Numbered from the stretch's first letter, positions 15,662 through 24,113 are shown. The stretch is DNA of 64,000 bases from Bradyrhizobium erythrophlei (GCF_900142985.1 NZ_LT670849.1:248001-312000); one strand, 5' to 3'. Notes: generated by a model from the letters alone, not told the origin. Numbers and translations: made by a program.

Positions 15662-17232
15662 GGCGCTGCCACGGTGTGCGGAATTGCCTGCGGCGCCATA
15701 TGCCCCGCGAAGGCACCCGCCAGAATTCGCTTCTCGTCGAATTCGGCGAGCCCGAGTTCGTCGCGAATACGGCCGTTCGACATGACGTAGAGTCTGTGAC
15801 AGGTCCCCATGAGTTCAGGCAACTCGGACGAGACGATGATGACGGCAGCCCCGTCTGCGGCCAGAAGATGGATAAGCCGGTAGATTTCAGCTTTCGCGCC
15901 GACGTCGATGCCGCGTGTCGGTTCATCGAAAATCAGTATTTGCGCGCCCGTCAGGATCGATTTGCCAATGACCAGCTTTTGCTGATTGCCGCCCGATGCT
16001 GTTCCTGCCGGCGCGTCGAGTTGCCCTTTGAAGTGCAACCGCGCGCCTATCGTCTCCGCTATCTTGCGGATCGCTGAAGCAGAGACAAAGCCGGCGACCG
16101 ATGACCTTTCAAGCGACGCCATGACGACGTTCTCTGCGCCTGACATCGAGAGCACGAGGCCCTGGTGTTTGCGGTCTTCCGGAAGATAGGCGATGCCATG
16201 CGCAATAGCGTCTCGCGGATTGCGGATCGTGAGAACCTGGCCGTTCTTGCGGACCTGTCCCGAATCCAGCGCGTCGGCGCCAAAGAGAGCCCGCATGACC
16301 TCCGTCCGGCCGGCCCCGACCAGCCCGGCGAAGCCGACCACCTCCCCGGTGCGCACGTTGAAATTGACGTCGTCGAATGCACCTCGACGGTAGAGGCCCG
16401 AAACGCTCAAGACCACTTCGCCGATTTTCTCGTTGCGCGGCGGAAAAAGTTCGGAGATAGGGCGCCCGACCATCAGGCTTATCAGCTCGGACGTCCCGCC
16501 GATGGACGACGCATCCATGGTCACGACGCGCTCTCCGCCGCGGAGCACAGTAACACGATCGGCAATTTTCATGACTTCGTCGAGCCGGTGCGACACATAG
16601 AGAATGCATGTGCCTTCGGCTCTCATCCTGACGATCAACCGACGCAGGGCCGCCGCTTCGTTTTCCGACAACGCCGCGGTCGGCTCGTCCATAACGATAA
16701 CCGGTGCGCGCAGCACCAGCGCACGGGCAATTTCTATGATCTGCCTCTGGGCCGTTGAGAGATTGCCGGCTAGTTCGGATGGCCGTATTTGAGACCCCGC
16801 CCCAAGCGAGGTCAGAACCTCGGCGGCCCAACGCTCTGCTTTTGACCGCGAGTAAAATAGCGAGCCCGGCTCGTTGCCGAGGAAGATATTTTCCGCGACG
16901 CTTAAATCCGGAGCTATCGTCAATTCTTGAAAGATCGTCACGACGCCACGATGTCGCGCGTCACGTGGCCCATCGAAAACGACGAATTCGCCGTCGATCG
17001 ATATCGATCCGCTATCAGGCCGAACGTCACCCGATAGAATACGGATCAACGTCGATTTTCCGGCGCCGTTTTCGCCGACGAGCGCATGGACCTCGCCACG
17101 ACGCAGATCGAGAGAGACATCCCGTAGCGCACGCACGCCGGGATACTCCTTTGCAAGGTCCTTGAGCAGGACAAGCGGAGTGCCATCCGTGCTGTGGGCT
17201 GATCCTGCCGGCACCGGTTGGCGGGAGACCAT
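15658..17232 (-). CDS. Sugar-type (RbsA-like) ABC transporter ATP-binding protein, two domains
   Basis: A 524-residue protein with two tandem ABC domains, as in RbsA/MglA. Domain 1 (about 20-255) has Walker A GENGAGKSTL, signature-region NLSTAQRQIIEIARAL and Walker B VIVMDEPTAALS. Domain 2 (about 275-510) has the degenerate Walker A GLVGAGRTEV usual for this class, signature ASGGNQQKLVIGK and Walker B ILIFDEPTRGIDVG. Only one nucleotide site is normally fully active. It begins 2 nt after the Rid gene stop, so it is part of the same transcript. It energises import by the RbsC/RbsB-like partners encoded downstream. Confidence 0.87.
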   Translation of the reverse strand: MVSRQPVPAGSAHSTDGTPLVLLKDLAKEYPGVRALRDVSLDLRRGEVHALVGENGAGKSTLIRILSGDVRPDSGSISIDGEFVVFDGPRDARHRGVVTIFQELTIAPDLSVAENIFLGNEPGSLFYSRSKAERWAAEVLTSLGAGSQIRPSELAGNLSTAQRQIIEIARALVLRAPVIVMDEPTAALSENEAAALRRLIVRMRAEGTCILYVSHRLDEVMKIADRVTVLRGGERVVTMDASSIGGTSELISLMVGRPISELFPPRNEKIGEVVLSVSGLYRRGAFDDVNFNVRTGEVVGFAGLVGAGRTEVMRALFGADALDSGQVRKNGQVLTIRNPRDAIAHGIAYLPEDRKHQGLVLSMSGAENVVMASLERSSVAGFVSASAIRKIAETIGARLHFKGQLDAPAGTASGGNQQKLVIGKSILTGAQILIFDEPTRGIDVGAKAEIYRLIHLLAADGAAVIIVSSELPELMGTCHRLYVMSNGRIRDELGLAEFDEKRILAGAFAGHMAPQAIPHTVAAP

Positions 17233-17234
17233 GG

Positions 17235-17711
17235 CTAGCCCCCGGGACCGCGCGCGAGCGGGATGTGCGCGACCGCTTCAACCTCGAGCAACGTTTCGGG
17301 CGTTGGCAGCAACTCCGACACTTGGACCACCGTACTTGCTGGCGGCGATTCGAAGAACGTGGCGCGGATGCGGTTGTAAATCGGGAAGTCACGCAAATTT
17401 CGGAAGAATTGCGTGAGCTTGACGACGTCATTTAGCGTACCGCCCGCCGCCTCGACCGTCAGACGCAGGCTGTTCAATATCCACCACGACTGAGCCGCGA
17501 TCGGGCCGTCTTTCAGGTCCGACGACATCTCGCCGATCTCGCCGGCCAGCTTGCGGGCTTCCAAGGGCAGATCCGAATAACCTTTGATTATCCTCATCGT
17601 GGAGGGGTCGGCGGCGATAATGCCGGAGAAATAGACGATATCTCCAGCGCGCCGGAACGGCGCGTAACGAGAAAGCGGCGCTGCCACGGTCTTAGAAGCG
17701 AGATCCTTCAT
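17235..17711 (-). CDS. RidA/YjgF/UK114-family protein (second copy, operon leader)
   Basis: A 158-residue Rid-family protein with a helical insertion relative to classical RidA (KGYSDLPLEARKLAGEI, about residues 43-60). The fold runs from GDIVYFSGIIAA to LLEVEAVAHIPL. The segment that carries the substrate-binding arginine in RidA reads PPASTVVQVSEL, so that arginine is missing here too. It is the first gene of the operon, preceded by GGAGGGACGC near the ATG at 17711. A second, shorter Rid gene closes the operon; the two could form mixed trimers or handle successive intermediates. The function is not established for these non-deaminating Rid subfamilies. Confidence 0.83.
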   Translation of the reverse strand: MKDLASKTVAAPLSRYAPFRRAGDIVYFSGIIAADPSTMRIIKGYSDLPLEARKLAGEIGEMSSDLKDGPIAAQSWWILNSLRLTVEAAGGTLNDVVKLTQFFRNLRDFPIYNRIRATFFESPPASTVVQVSELLPTPETLLEVEAVAHIPLARGPGG

Positions 17712-17754
17712 GCGTCCCTCCTCTATCCACCAACATGATCAGGATACAGAAAGG

Positions 17755-17767
17755 TGCATGCCATGCA
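17755..17767. promoter_or_regulatory. Palindrome TGCATG-C-CATGCA upstream of the Rid/ABC operon
   Basis: Perfect 13-bp inverted repeat 44 bp upstream of the first start codon of the operon. A half-site of the same type (CATGCAAG) occurs upstream of the XRE-cupin gene at 12434-12441. Candidate operator for that regulator (inference). The rest of 17712-17934 shows no gene. Confidence 0.45.
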
Positions 17768-17934
17768 AGTTACTTTAATATGCGGCAACAGACTATAATG
17801 TAGCCAGCTGGGACCGCTTTCTATGCAGCCATCTTCTTCGGACTAAAGTGGCAATGGTTTAGCCTGAATGAAGATGATCGCTTTGGTTGCGAGAGCGGAC
17901 ATACTGCGCCAGAACCACCTTCGCTAACGGGCGC

Positions 17935-18434
17935 AACTGATTTGCCCGTCGGGCAAGATTTCAAAAAGCCTGTCCAGCCCAATTGCAAAAAATATTTCGC
18001 TTAAAGCGACGGGCAAATCAGTTTTACAGCTCCGCGTCGTCCCGCCCGAAAGAGGGGCGTTGGCCATCGTCACGAACGTTGGGCGGGATGCGGTGGACGT
18101 GAAGATGTCGCGAGACGAGCGACACTGGAGCGGACGGCGAAGTCGTGTGGGCCTGATATCCCGACGCTGATATCTCCGACATTGACGCTTGGGCATCAAT
18201 GTCGAAAGCGGAGACAACAAAGCCCGGTCTCCGGGGCGAGCGCGAAGGAAACCGTTAAAACCATCGTGCAGGGAATGCCGAAATGTTCGGCCAACCTGTG
18301 GTGACTAACTCGTGTGCTTTTTTATTTTGCACGCGAGGCTGCGGGGGCGGCTGGCATCCGGCATTCCCTGCGCCCTCTTGATTCCGGGCGAAGAACTTTC
18401 AGTCAACTCGGGCGTCTCGCGCCGCGAGAGCAAA
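17935..18434. repeat. Dispersed Bradyrhizobium-type intergenic repeat, apparently shortened copy
   Basis: This stretch has no credible gene. It begins with a perfect 17-nt inverted repeat, AACTGATTTGCCCGTCG (17935-17951) against CGACGGGCAAATCAGTT (18007-18023). It continues with CGCCCGAAAGAGGGGCG and ATCGTCACGAACGTTG, and ends with a second inverted repeat, GCAGGGAATGCCG (18268-18280) against CGGCATTCCCTGC (18359-18371). I recognise this series of blocks from memory as a repeat scattered in many Bradyrhizobium and Rhodopseudomonas genomes, often mis-annotated as small ORFs. Compared with my recollection of longer copies, internal blocks are missing. Ends are approximate. Confidence 0.65.
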
Positions 18435-18494
18435 ATGCATGTCAATCCCGTTCTCGTTAATGCAACTAAGTAGCAACAGCGAAACTTGTCCGTT

Positions 18495-18509
18495 CTTTAA
18501 TCCTTAAAG
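18495..18509. promoter_or_regulatory. Palindrome CTTTAA-TCC-TTAAAG before the CDF gene
   Basis: Perfect 15-bp inverted repeat ending 22 bp upstream of the cation-transporter start codon. The position fits an operator or promoter overlap for a metal-responsive repressor, but no regulator gene is adjacent. Confidence 0.4.
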
Positions 18510-18531
18510 GCGCCCTGCTAAACCGCCGCGC

Positions 18532-19911
18532 ATGGACCACGGTATTCATCCCACCAAGTCGCGCGTTGCGGCGATTTCGATTTTTGCCAGCGCCGGCATG
18601 GCAGCAGCCAAATTCGTCGTCGGCATCGCCATCGGCAGCCTGGCGCTGATCTCCGAGGCGCTGCACTCCTCCATCGACGTGGTCGCCACCGTGATCACCT
18701 GGCTGGTGGTGCGCTTTTCCGACCAGCCTGCCGACGAGGAGCATCATTACGGCCACGGCAAGCTCGAGAGCGTGTCGGCGCTCGGCATCATCGCGATGCT
18801 CTATGTGCTCGCCGGCGGCATCCTGGTCGAATCCTATAGCCGGCTGCGTGAAGGCACCCCGCCTCCGACGCTGTCGGCCGTTCCCTTCGTCGTGCTCGTT
18901 CTCGATATCGCGGTCAATCTTTGGCGCGCACGGGCACTGCACCGCGCCGCGCACCAGACCAAAAGCCAGGCGTTGGCCGCCGACGCGCTGCATTTCGCCT
19001 CCGACGTGCTCGGCTCGATCGCGGTCATCGCGGGGCTTGCCCTCTCCGGCTTTGGCTATGCCTGGGGCGACTCGGTCGCCGCTGCAACGGTTGCCGTCGT
19101 GATTGCCATGCTCGGCATGCGGCTTGCGCGTTCGACCGTCGAAACCCTGGTCGATCGCGCGCCCGAAGGCGCGGCAGAGAAAGCGGCCGCCGCGATCCGC
19201 TCCGTTCCCGGCGTGGTCGGCGTCGAGCGCTTGCGGGTCCGCATGGTCGGATCGACCCATTTCATCGAAGCCACGGTGCAGGTCCCGCGCACGTTCCCGA
19301 TCGACCGCGTCGACGAAATCAAACAGAAGGCTCAAGGAGCCGTTTCCGCCGCGTTCGAGGACGCCGACCTCACCTTTACCGCGATCCCGGTCGCGCGCGA
19401 CAATGAGAGCGTCCGCGAGCGCGTCATGGTGATCGCGCGCAATTCCGGCCTCGCCGTGCATCATGTGACGGTGCATGACCTCGGCGACAAGCTCACCGTC
19501 TCTATCGACCTCGAAGTCGACGGCGAGATGACGCTGATTGCAGCCCATGATATCGCCCAAGGGCTGGAACGGAACATTCGCGACGAATTCGGCGAGGATG
19601 TCGAGGTCGACACCCATATCGAACCGCTGGAACCGGAATTGCCGCACGGCACCGACGCTGCGCCGGAACGGGTGGATGCCATCCGCGCAGCACTGGTGAA
19701 GTTCGCCGAGCCAGGGACGATCCATGACATCCACAATGTGCGGGTGCGCGATACCGACGCCGGTGAAATCGTCAACTTCCATTGCCGTGCGGCGCCTTCG
19801 ATGAGCGTGATCAAGGTTCACGAGAGCGTCGACGAGATCGAGCGCGCACTTCGCCGCGCCTTCCCGACCGTCAAACGCGTCATCAGTCACGCCGAGCCGC
19901 CGAAGACTTGA
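18532..19911 (+). CDS. Cation diffusion facilitator (CDF) family metal transporter
   Basis: A 459-residue inner-membrane exporter of divalent metals. The membrane domain (about residues 10-210, six spans) carries the CDF metal motifs LISEALHSSID on helix 2 and AADALHFASD on helix 5, plus the conserved HYGHGK loop. A long cytoplasmic part (about 215-459) contains two ferredoxin-like repeats (for example VTVHDLGDKLTVSIDLEVD and HCRAAPSMSV), longer than in typical 300-residue CDF proteins. It should exchange cytoplasmic Zn/Fe/Mn for protons; the metal cannot be set from motifs alone. The gene is monocistronic, with a terminator at 19958-19980. Confidence 0.85.
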   Translation: MDHGIHPTKSRVAAISIFASAGMAAAKFVVGIAIGSLALISEALHSSIDVVATVITWLVVRFSDQPADEEHHYGHGKLESVSALGIIAMLYVLAGGILVESYSRLREGTPPPTLSAVPFVVLVLDIAVNLWRARALHRAAHQTKSQALAADALHFASDVLGSIAVIAGLALSGFGYAWGDSVAAATVAVVIAMLGMRLARSTVETLVDRAPEGAAEKAAAAIRSVPGVVGVERLRVRMVGSTHFIEATVQVPRTFPIDRVDEIKQKAQGAVSAAFEDADLTFTAIPVARDNESVRERVMVIARNSGLAVHHVTVHDLGDKLTVSIDLEVDGEMTLIAAHDIAQGLERNIRDEFGEDVEVDTHIEPLEPELPHGTDAAPERVDAIRAALVKFAEPGTIHDIHNVRVRDTDAGEIVNFHCRAAPSMSVIKVHESVDEIERALRRAFPTVKRVISHAEPPKT

Positions 19912-19957
19912 CGCAATCTATATTGCGATTGCGCGTTCCTGTTTCGGACTCGACTTC

Positions 19958-19980
19958 GCCCGGCTTTTTGCGGGCTTTTT
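19958..19980 (+). terminator. Intrinsic terminator after the CDF gene
   Basis: GCCCG (19958-19962) pairs with CGGGC (19971-19975) around an 8-nt loop, followed at once by TTTTT. It lies 47 bp after the CDF stop codon on the same strand. Confidence 0.6.
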
Positions 19981-20017
19981 GGTGACTACGATTCGTCGTG
20001 GACAAGAATTATTTGCA

Positions 20018-20032
20018 TTAACGAATCGTTGA
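20018..20032. promoter_or_regulatory. Near-consensus CtrA box upstream of the PdhS-like kinase
   Basis: TTAA-CGAATCG-TTGA matches the CtrA consensus TTAA-N7-TTAA at seven of eight positions, 107 bp before the start codon of the kinase gene. PdhS-type kinases act in the CtrA network, which makes the site plausible. Confidence 0.4.
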
Positions 20033-20138
20033 CTCTCGACAGCCCGGAAAAAGTGGATTCAAATGAATCTGATTCGGGGAGCGGCGATTCTCCTCGAACG
20101 GGGTAGATTCTGAAGGTTTTTCCAAGGGGGCAAGAGGG

Positions 20139-22466
20139 ATGGCGCGCGCACACGCGGCGAACGCGTGCGCCCAATCCGATTCGATTAAAGGATTGGCGCA
20201 ATCGATCGCGAAGCCAGCCTATCACAGGCTGTTGTTAGCGGAGCCTGCGCTCCGTCGTGCAGTACCGACTCTGATCATTGCGTTCCTGATCACCATCTGC
20301 CTCGGCGCCTTCGTACAGGTCATCGACCAGAACCGGCAAAAGCGCGCGGCCACCAAGCGCGATCTCGCGGCCGTGGCCGACCTGCTTGCCGAACGTCTCG
20401 ATCGCATCGCATCCGTGCGTCAGGATCGCGCCGCATCGTTCGAACGTCTCCAGTTGCTGCTGCCTGGCCTCATTCCGTCCTGGGCGATCGCCACTGGCCG
20501 GCATGTCATTGTCACCGGCATCGACCAGCGGATTCTCGCCCGCGTGCCGATCGAAGCCGCGATCGGCGAAACCGGCGCCCTCCTCGACGTCGTCAGTGCG
20601 GTCGTACCGTCATCGCCGTCGGCGGACCTCGGCACGGTCGCCGACATCGCGCTGCCGAACGGCGAAGGAGCGCTGGCGGTCCGCCGCGTCGTCAAATCGC
20701 TGCCCGGCCAGGTGATCGTGATCCAGGAAAAGATCGATTCGATCTGGCGCTCGGACGCGGCGCTGTCGGTGACGCTGTCGGCGACCACCGGTTTCGTCGT
20801 GCTGATCCTGGGCTTTGCCTTCCACTGGCAGTCGACACGCGCCCGTGAGGGCGACCTTATCAACGACGCCGTGCGCGGCCGCATCGACACCGCGCTCAAC
20901 CGCGGCCGCTGCGGACTGTGGGACTGGGATCTCTCGCGCGGCAAGATCTTCTGGTCGCAGTCGATGTTCACCATGCTGGGGCTGGAGAACCGCAGCGACC
21001 TCCTGACCTTCGGCGAGGTCAACGCGCTGGTGAATTCGGACGATATCGATCTGTTCGAGATCGCTGACCAGTTGATCTCCGCAAAGATCAACTATATCGA
21101 CCACACTTTCCGCATGCGGCACACCGACGGTCACTGGATCTGGCTGCGTGTGCGCTGCGAACTCAGCCAGGGCGCTGCCGACGTCGGACTGCACCTGATC
21201 GGCATCGCGGTCGACATCACCGAGCAGAAGAGCCTCGCGGAAAAGACTGTCGAAGCCGACCTTCGGCTGCGCGACGCGATCGAGACCATCCCCGAAGCCT
21301 TCGTGCTGTGGGACGCGAGCGACCGGCTCGTACTCTGCAACTCGCACTTCCAGCGGCTGCACAAGCTGCCGGATTCGGCGGTCACTCCGGGCACCTCCTA
21401 CGAGACCGTGATCGAGGTCGGCCGGATGCCGGAGGTGCGGACCCGCCTGCACGAAGTCGCCAACCAGGCGCCGGGCGCGCGCACCTTCGAGGCGCAACTC
21501 GACGACGGCAGCTGGCTGCACATCAGCGAGCGCCGCACCAAGGACGGCGGCTATGTTTCGGTCGGCACCGACATCACCCGCATCAAGGAACATGAGCAGA
21601 AGCTGGTCGACAACGATCTGCGCCTGCGCGCCACCGTCATCGACCTGAAGCGCTCACAGAGCGAGCTTGAACGTCAGGCGCTGGAACTCGCGGACCTGGC
21701 CGAAAAATACTCCCGGGAAAAGACCCGCGCCGAGGAAGCCAACCAGACCAAGTCCAAATTCCTCGCCAATATGAGCCACGAACTGCGCACGCCGCTCAAC
21801 GCCATCATCGGCTTCTCCGAAATAATGGGAAGCGGCATGTTCGGCACGCTCGGTTCGGAGAAGTACCAGGAATATTGCCACGACATTCTCACCAGCGGGC
21901 ACTACCTCCTGGAGGTGATCAACGACATCCTGGATATGTCCAAGATCGAAGCGGGCCGCATGAAGCTCGACATGGAAGAGCTCGACCTGTCGAAGACGCT
22001 CGCCGAATCCCTGCGCGTCGTGTCGGGCCGCGCCAACGACAAGAACCTCGACCTCGACGCTGACATCGACGGATCGATCTCGGTTGTGGCGGATCGCCGC
22101 GCCACCAAGCAGATCATCGTCAACCTGCTCTCCAACGCCGTCAAATTTACCCCGGACGGCGGCAGGGTCACCGTCCGCAGCCGGCAGGTCGGGGATTCCG
22201 TCGTGTTGTTGATCGCCGACACCGGCATCGGCATTGCGCCGCAATCGCTCAAGCGCCTCGGCCGGCCGTTCGAGCAGGTCGAAAGCCAGTTGACCAAGAC
22301 CTATCACGGCTCGGGGCTTGGGCTTGCGATCGCACGATCGCTGACCAACCTGCACGGCGGCTCGATGCGGCTGCGCTCGAAGCTCGGCACCGGTACGGTC
22401 GTTCGGGTTTGCCTGCCGCGCGACGCTCACCGGGCCATGATGGGGAAGATCGCCGCCGCGGCGTGA
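20139..22466 (+). CDS. PAS-domain sensor histidine kinase, PdhS/PleC-like
   Basis: A 775-residue membrane kinase. It has a transmembrane segment at about residues 43-62, a periplasmic sensor region, a second span at about 208-228, two PAS domains (about 250-365 and 375-490), a coiled linker, HisKA with the phospho-histidine in ANMSHELRTPLNA (near residue 546), and a HATPase domain with NLLSNAVKFTPD, LIADTGIGIA and GSGLGLAIARS. The HisKA segment (IIGFSEIMGSG, then VINDILDMSKIEAG) is of the kind found in the PleC/DivJ/PdhS group, which sets the phosphorylation of DivK in the alphaproteobacterial cell cycle. No response regulator is adjacent, as usual for that group. The assignment to PleC specifically is tentative. 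Confidence 0.82.
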   Translation: MARAHAANACAQSDSIKGLAQSIAKPAYHRLLLAEPALRRAVPTLIIAFLITICLGAFVQVIDQNRQKRAATKRDLAAVADLLAERLDRIASVRQDRAASFERLQLLLPGLIPSWAIATGRHVIVTGIDQRILARVPIEAAIGETGALLDVVSAVVPSSPSADLGTVADIALPNGEGALAVRRVVKSLPGQVIVIQEKIDSIWRSDAALSVTLSATTGFVVLILGFAFHWQSTRAREGDLINDAVRGRIDTALNRGRCGLWDWDLSRGKIFWSQSMFTMLGLENRSDLLTFGEVNALVNSDDIDLFEIADQLISAKINYIDHTFRMRHTDGHWIWLRVRCELSQGAADVGLHLIGIAVDITEQKSLAEKTVEADLRLRDAIETIPEAFVLWDASDRLVLCNSHFQRLHKLPDSAVTPGTSYETVIEVGRMPEVRTRLHEVANQAPGARTFEAQLDDGSWLHISERRTKDGGYVSVGTDITRIKEHEQKLVDNDLRLRATVIDLKRSQSELERQALELADLAEKYSREKTRAEEANQTKSKFLANMSHELRTPLNAIIGFSEIMGSGMFGTLGSEKYQEYCHDILTSGHYLLEVINDILDMSKIEAGRMKLDMEELDLSKTLAESLRVVSGRANDKNLDLDADIDGSISVVADRRATKQIIVNLLSNAVKFTPDGGRVTVRSRQVGDSVVLLIADTGIGIAPQSLKRLGRPFEQVESQLTKTYHGSGLGLAIARSLTNLHGGSMRLRSKLGTGTVVRVCLPRDAHRAMMGKIAAAA

Positions 22467-22473
22467 TGTAAAG

Positions 22474-23364
22474 TCAAGCCAGCGACGGCGCCACCTCGCG
22501 CGCGATCTGGACCAGCGCCGCAATCAGCGGCGTCATGGGGTCGCGCTGCGGGACCACCATCCCGATGCTGTAGTCCACCACGGGCTCGACGATCGGGATG
22601 CTGCGGACGCGATCGGCAAGCCCGAGCGTTTCCGCAAGCTTCGCCGGCATCACGCTCGCCCAGCGGCCGGTCTTCACATGGGTATAGAGCACGAGCAGCG
22701 AGTTCGACGTCAGCGTCGGCGTGACTTCGACCCCGGCCGATTTCAGCGCGCGATCGATGATGCGCCGGTTCTGCATGTCCGGCGTCAACAGGCACAGCGG
22801 TACTTTCCCGACGTCCGACCAGGTCACCTGCTCGCGATCACCGAATTCGCCATCGGGCGAGGTCAGCAGGCGATAGCTTTCATTGTAGAGCGGGATGGTG
22901 CGGACGTTGCCGATCGGCTCGTTCTCGATATAGGTGAGCCCGGCGTCGACTTCGAGATTTTCGAGCAGGCCGAGCACATCGGACGACGTGCAGGACACGA
23001 CCCGAAATCGCACGTCCGGATGACGGGCGCGAAACGGCGTCGTCAACGCGGCGACCATGCCGAGCACGGTCGGGATCGCCGCGATCCGGATTTCGCCCGA
23101 GAGCTTCTCCTTCAGCGAGTTGATTTCCTGGCGCATCGCGCGGGCGTCGCCAACGATCCGCCGCGCCCAATCCAGCGTCCGCTCGCCTTCCGGCGTAAAC
23201 CCCTGAAAGCGCGACCCGCGCTGTACCAGCATCACGCCAAGAATTTCCTCCAACTGCTTGAGACTGGTCGACATCGTCGGCTGGGTGACGCCGCAGGCCT
23301 CCGCCGCCCGTCCAAAATGGCGTTCCTTGGCCAGTGCCAGCAGAAGTTCAAGCTTGTCGATCAA
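22474..23364 (-). CDS. LysR-family regulator of the formate dehydrogenase operon (FdsR-like)
   Basis: A 296-residue LysR protein: an N-terminal winged helix (about 1-60, FGRAAEACGVTQPTMSTSL) and a periplasmic-binding-like effector domain (about 88-290, from EIRIAAIPTVLG to VPQRDPMTPLI). It is divergent from fdsG across a 275-bp gap, the usual place for the LysR activator of fds operons, which responds to formate. The start is uncertain. The frame at TTG 23364 begins at the conserved opening (LIDKLELLLALAKERHFG, translated with Met); a TTG at 23391 adds nine residues. Target function is inferred from position. Confidence 0.82.
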   Translation of the reverse strand: MIDKLELLLALAKERHFGRAAEACGVTQPTMSTSLKQLEEILGVMLVQRGSRFQGFTPEGERTLDWARRIVGDARAMRQEINSLKEKLSGEIRIAAIPTVLGMVAALTTPFRARHPDVRFRVVSCTSSDVLGLLENLEVDAGLTYIENEPIGNVRTIPLYNESYRLLTSPDGEFGDREQVTWSDVGKVPLCLLTPDMQNRRIIDRALKSAGVEVTPTLTSNSLLVLYTHVKTGRWASVMPAKLAETLGLADRVRSIPIVEPVVDYSIGMVVPQRDPMTPLIAALVQIAREVAPSLA

Positions 23365-23532
23365 GACGTCCCCCAACGGTTTCCAGGGCAACCGATATCA
23401 TGGCTTGGCATTGGCCGGATGAGGCTAAAAGTCCAGTGGCCGAAACAGCCGGAATTGGCCGCGAATTGATCCCGAAAACGGCTCCATGCGGCACCCGCCA
23501 ATCCGGATTGCGTATGACCCAATATCACCATC

Positions 23533-23555
23533 CTATCGATTGTCTTTCGCTATCG
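23533..23555. promoter_or_regulatory. Direct repeat in the fds / LysR intergenic region
   Basis: CTATCG occurs at 23533-23538 and 23550-23555, spaced 11 bp apart, about 85 bp upstream of fdsG. Spacing of this size is compatible with a LysR-type activator site. Weak evidence; the rest of the gap shows no gene. Confidence 0.3.
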
Positions 23556-23639
23556 CAGCATGAGACAGCTTTATTGATTCCAGCAATGGATTCCGCTTCT
23601 GATCAGCCAGCCATAAGCTACTGAATAAGAAGGTGGATC

Positions 23640-24113
23640 ATGCCTGTCTACGAGCCGTGGGACGAAAAGCGCGGCGCCGAAATTATCGCCGAGCATAGCG
23701 CTTTGGAAGGCGCCACGCTGGTGATTTTGCACGCGCTGCAGGAGGCGTTTGGTTACGTGCCGGAAGCGGCGATTCCCATGGTCGCTGAAGCGCTGAATTT
23801 GTCGCGCGCCGAAGTGCACGGAGTTTTCACCTTCTATCATGATTTTCGTCGCAAGCCCGCGGGCAAGCATGTGCTGAAACTGTGCCGCGCCGAAGCCTGC
23901 CAGGCGGCAGGCGGTGACGCGGTCGCCGCGCGGGCGGAGGCCAAGCTCGGCATCGCGATGGGCAACACGACGCCGGACGAACTGGTGACGCTCGAGCCGA
24001 TCTACTGCCTCGGGCTTTGCGCCACGGCGCCATCGGCGATGCTCGATGGCCGCGTCGTCGGAATGCTGGATGAAGCGCGTATCGACGCGCTGATCGCGGA
24101 GGCCCAGCGATGA
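23640..24113 (+). CDS. fdsG: NAD-dependent formate dehydrogenase gamma subunit FdsG
   Basis: A 157-residue NuoE-like subunit with a thioredoxin-like [2Fe-2S] domain. The cluster cysteines are C82, C87, C123 and C127 (KLCRAEACQ and YCLGLCATAP). It relays electrons between the FMN subunit and the rest of the cytoplasmic formate dehydrogenase. The ATG at 23640 follows AAGAAGGTGG. Its stop overlaps fdsB by 4 nt. It is the first gene of the canonical fdsG-B-A-C(fdhD)-D order. Confidence 0.9.
   Translation: MPVYEPWDEKRGAEIIAEHSALEGATLVILHALQEAFGYVPEAAIPMVAEALNLSRAEVHGVFTFYHDFRRKPAGKHVLKLCRAEACQAAGGDAVAARAEAKLGIAMGNTTPDELVTLEPIYCLGLCATAPSAMLDGRVVGMLDEARIDALIAEAQR

Noticed and set aside
17924..18220. 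A 98-codon frame in the 17.7-18.5 kb gap
   Set aside because: It lies within the dispersed repeat, is Arg/Ser-rich and has no ribosome-binding site.
18466..19890. A 474-codon minus-strand frame opposite the CDF transporter gene
   Set aside because: His/Asp/Arg-rich antisense shadow; the plus-strand product has clear CDF motifs.
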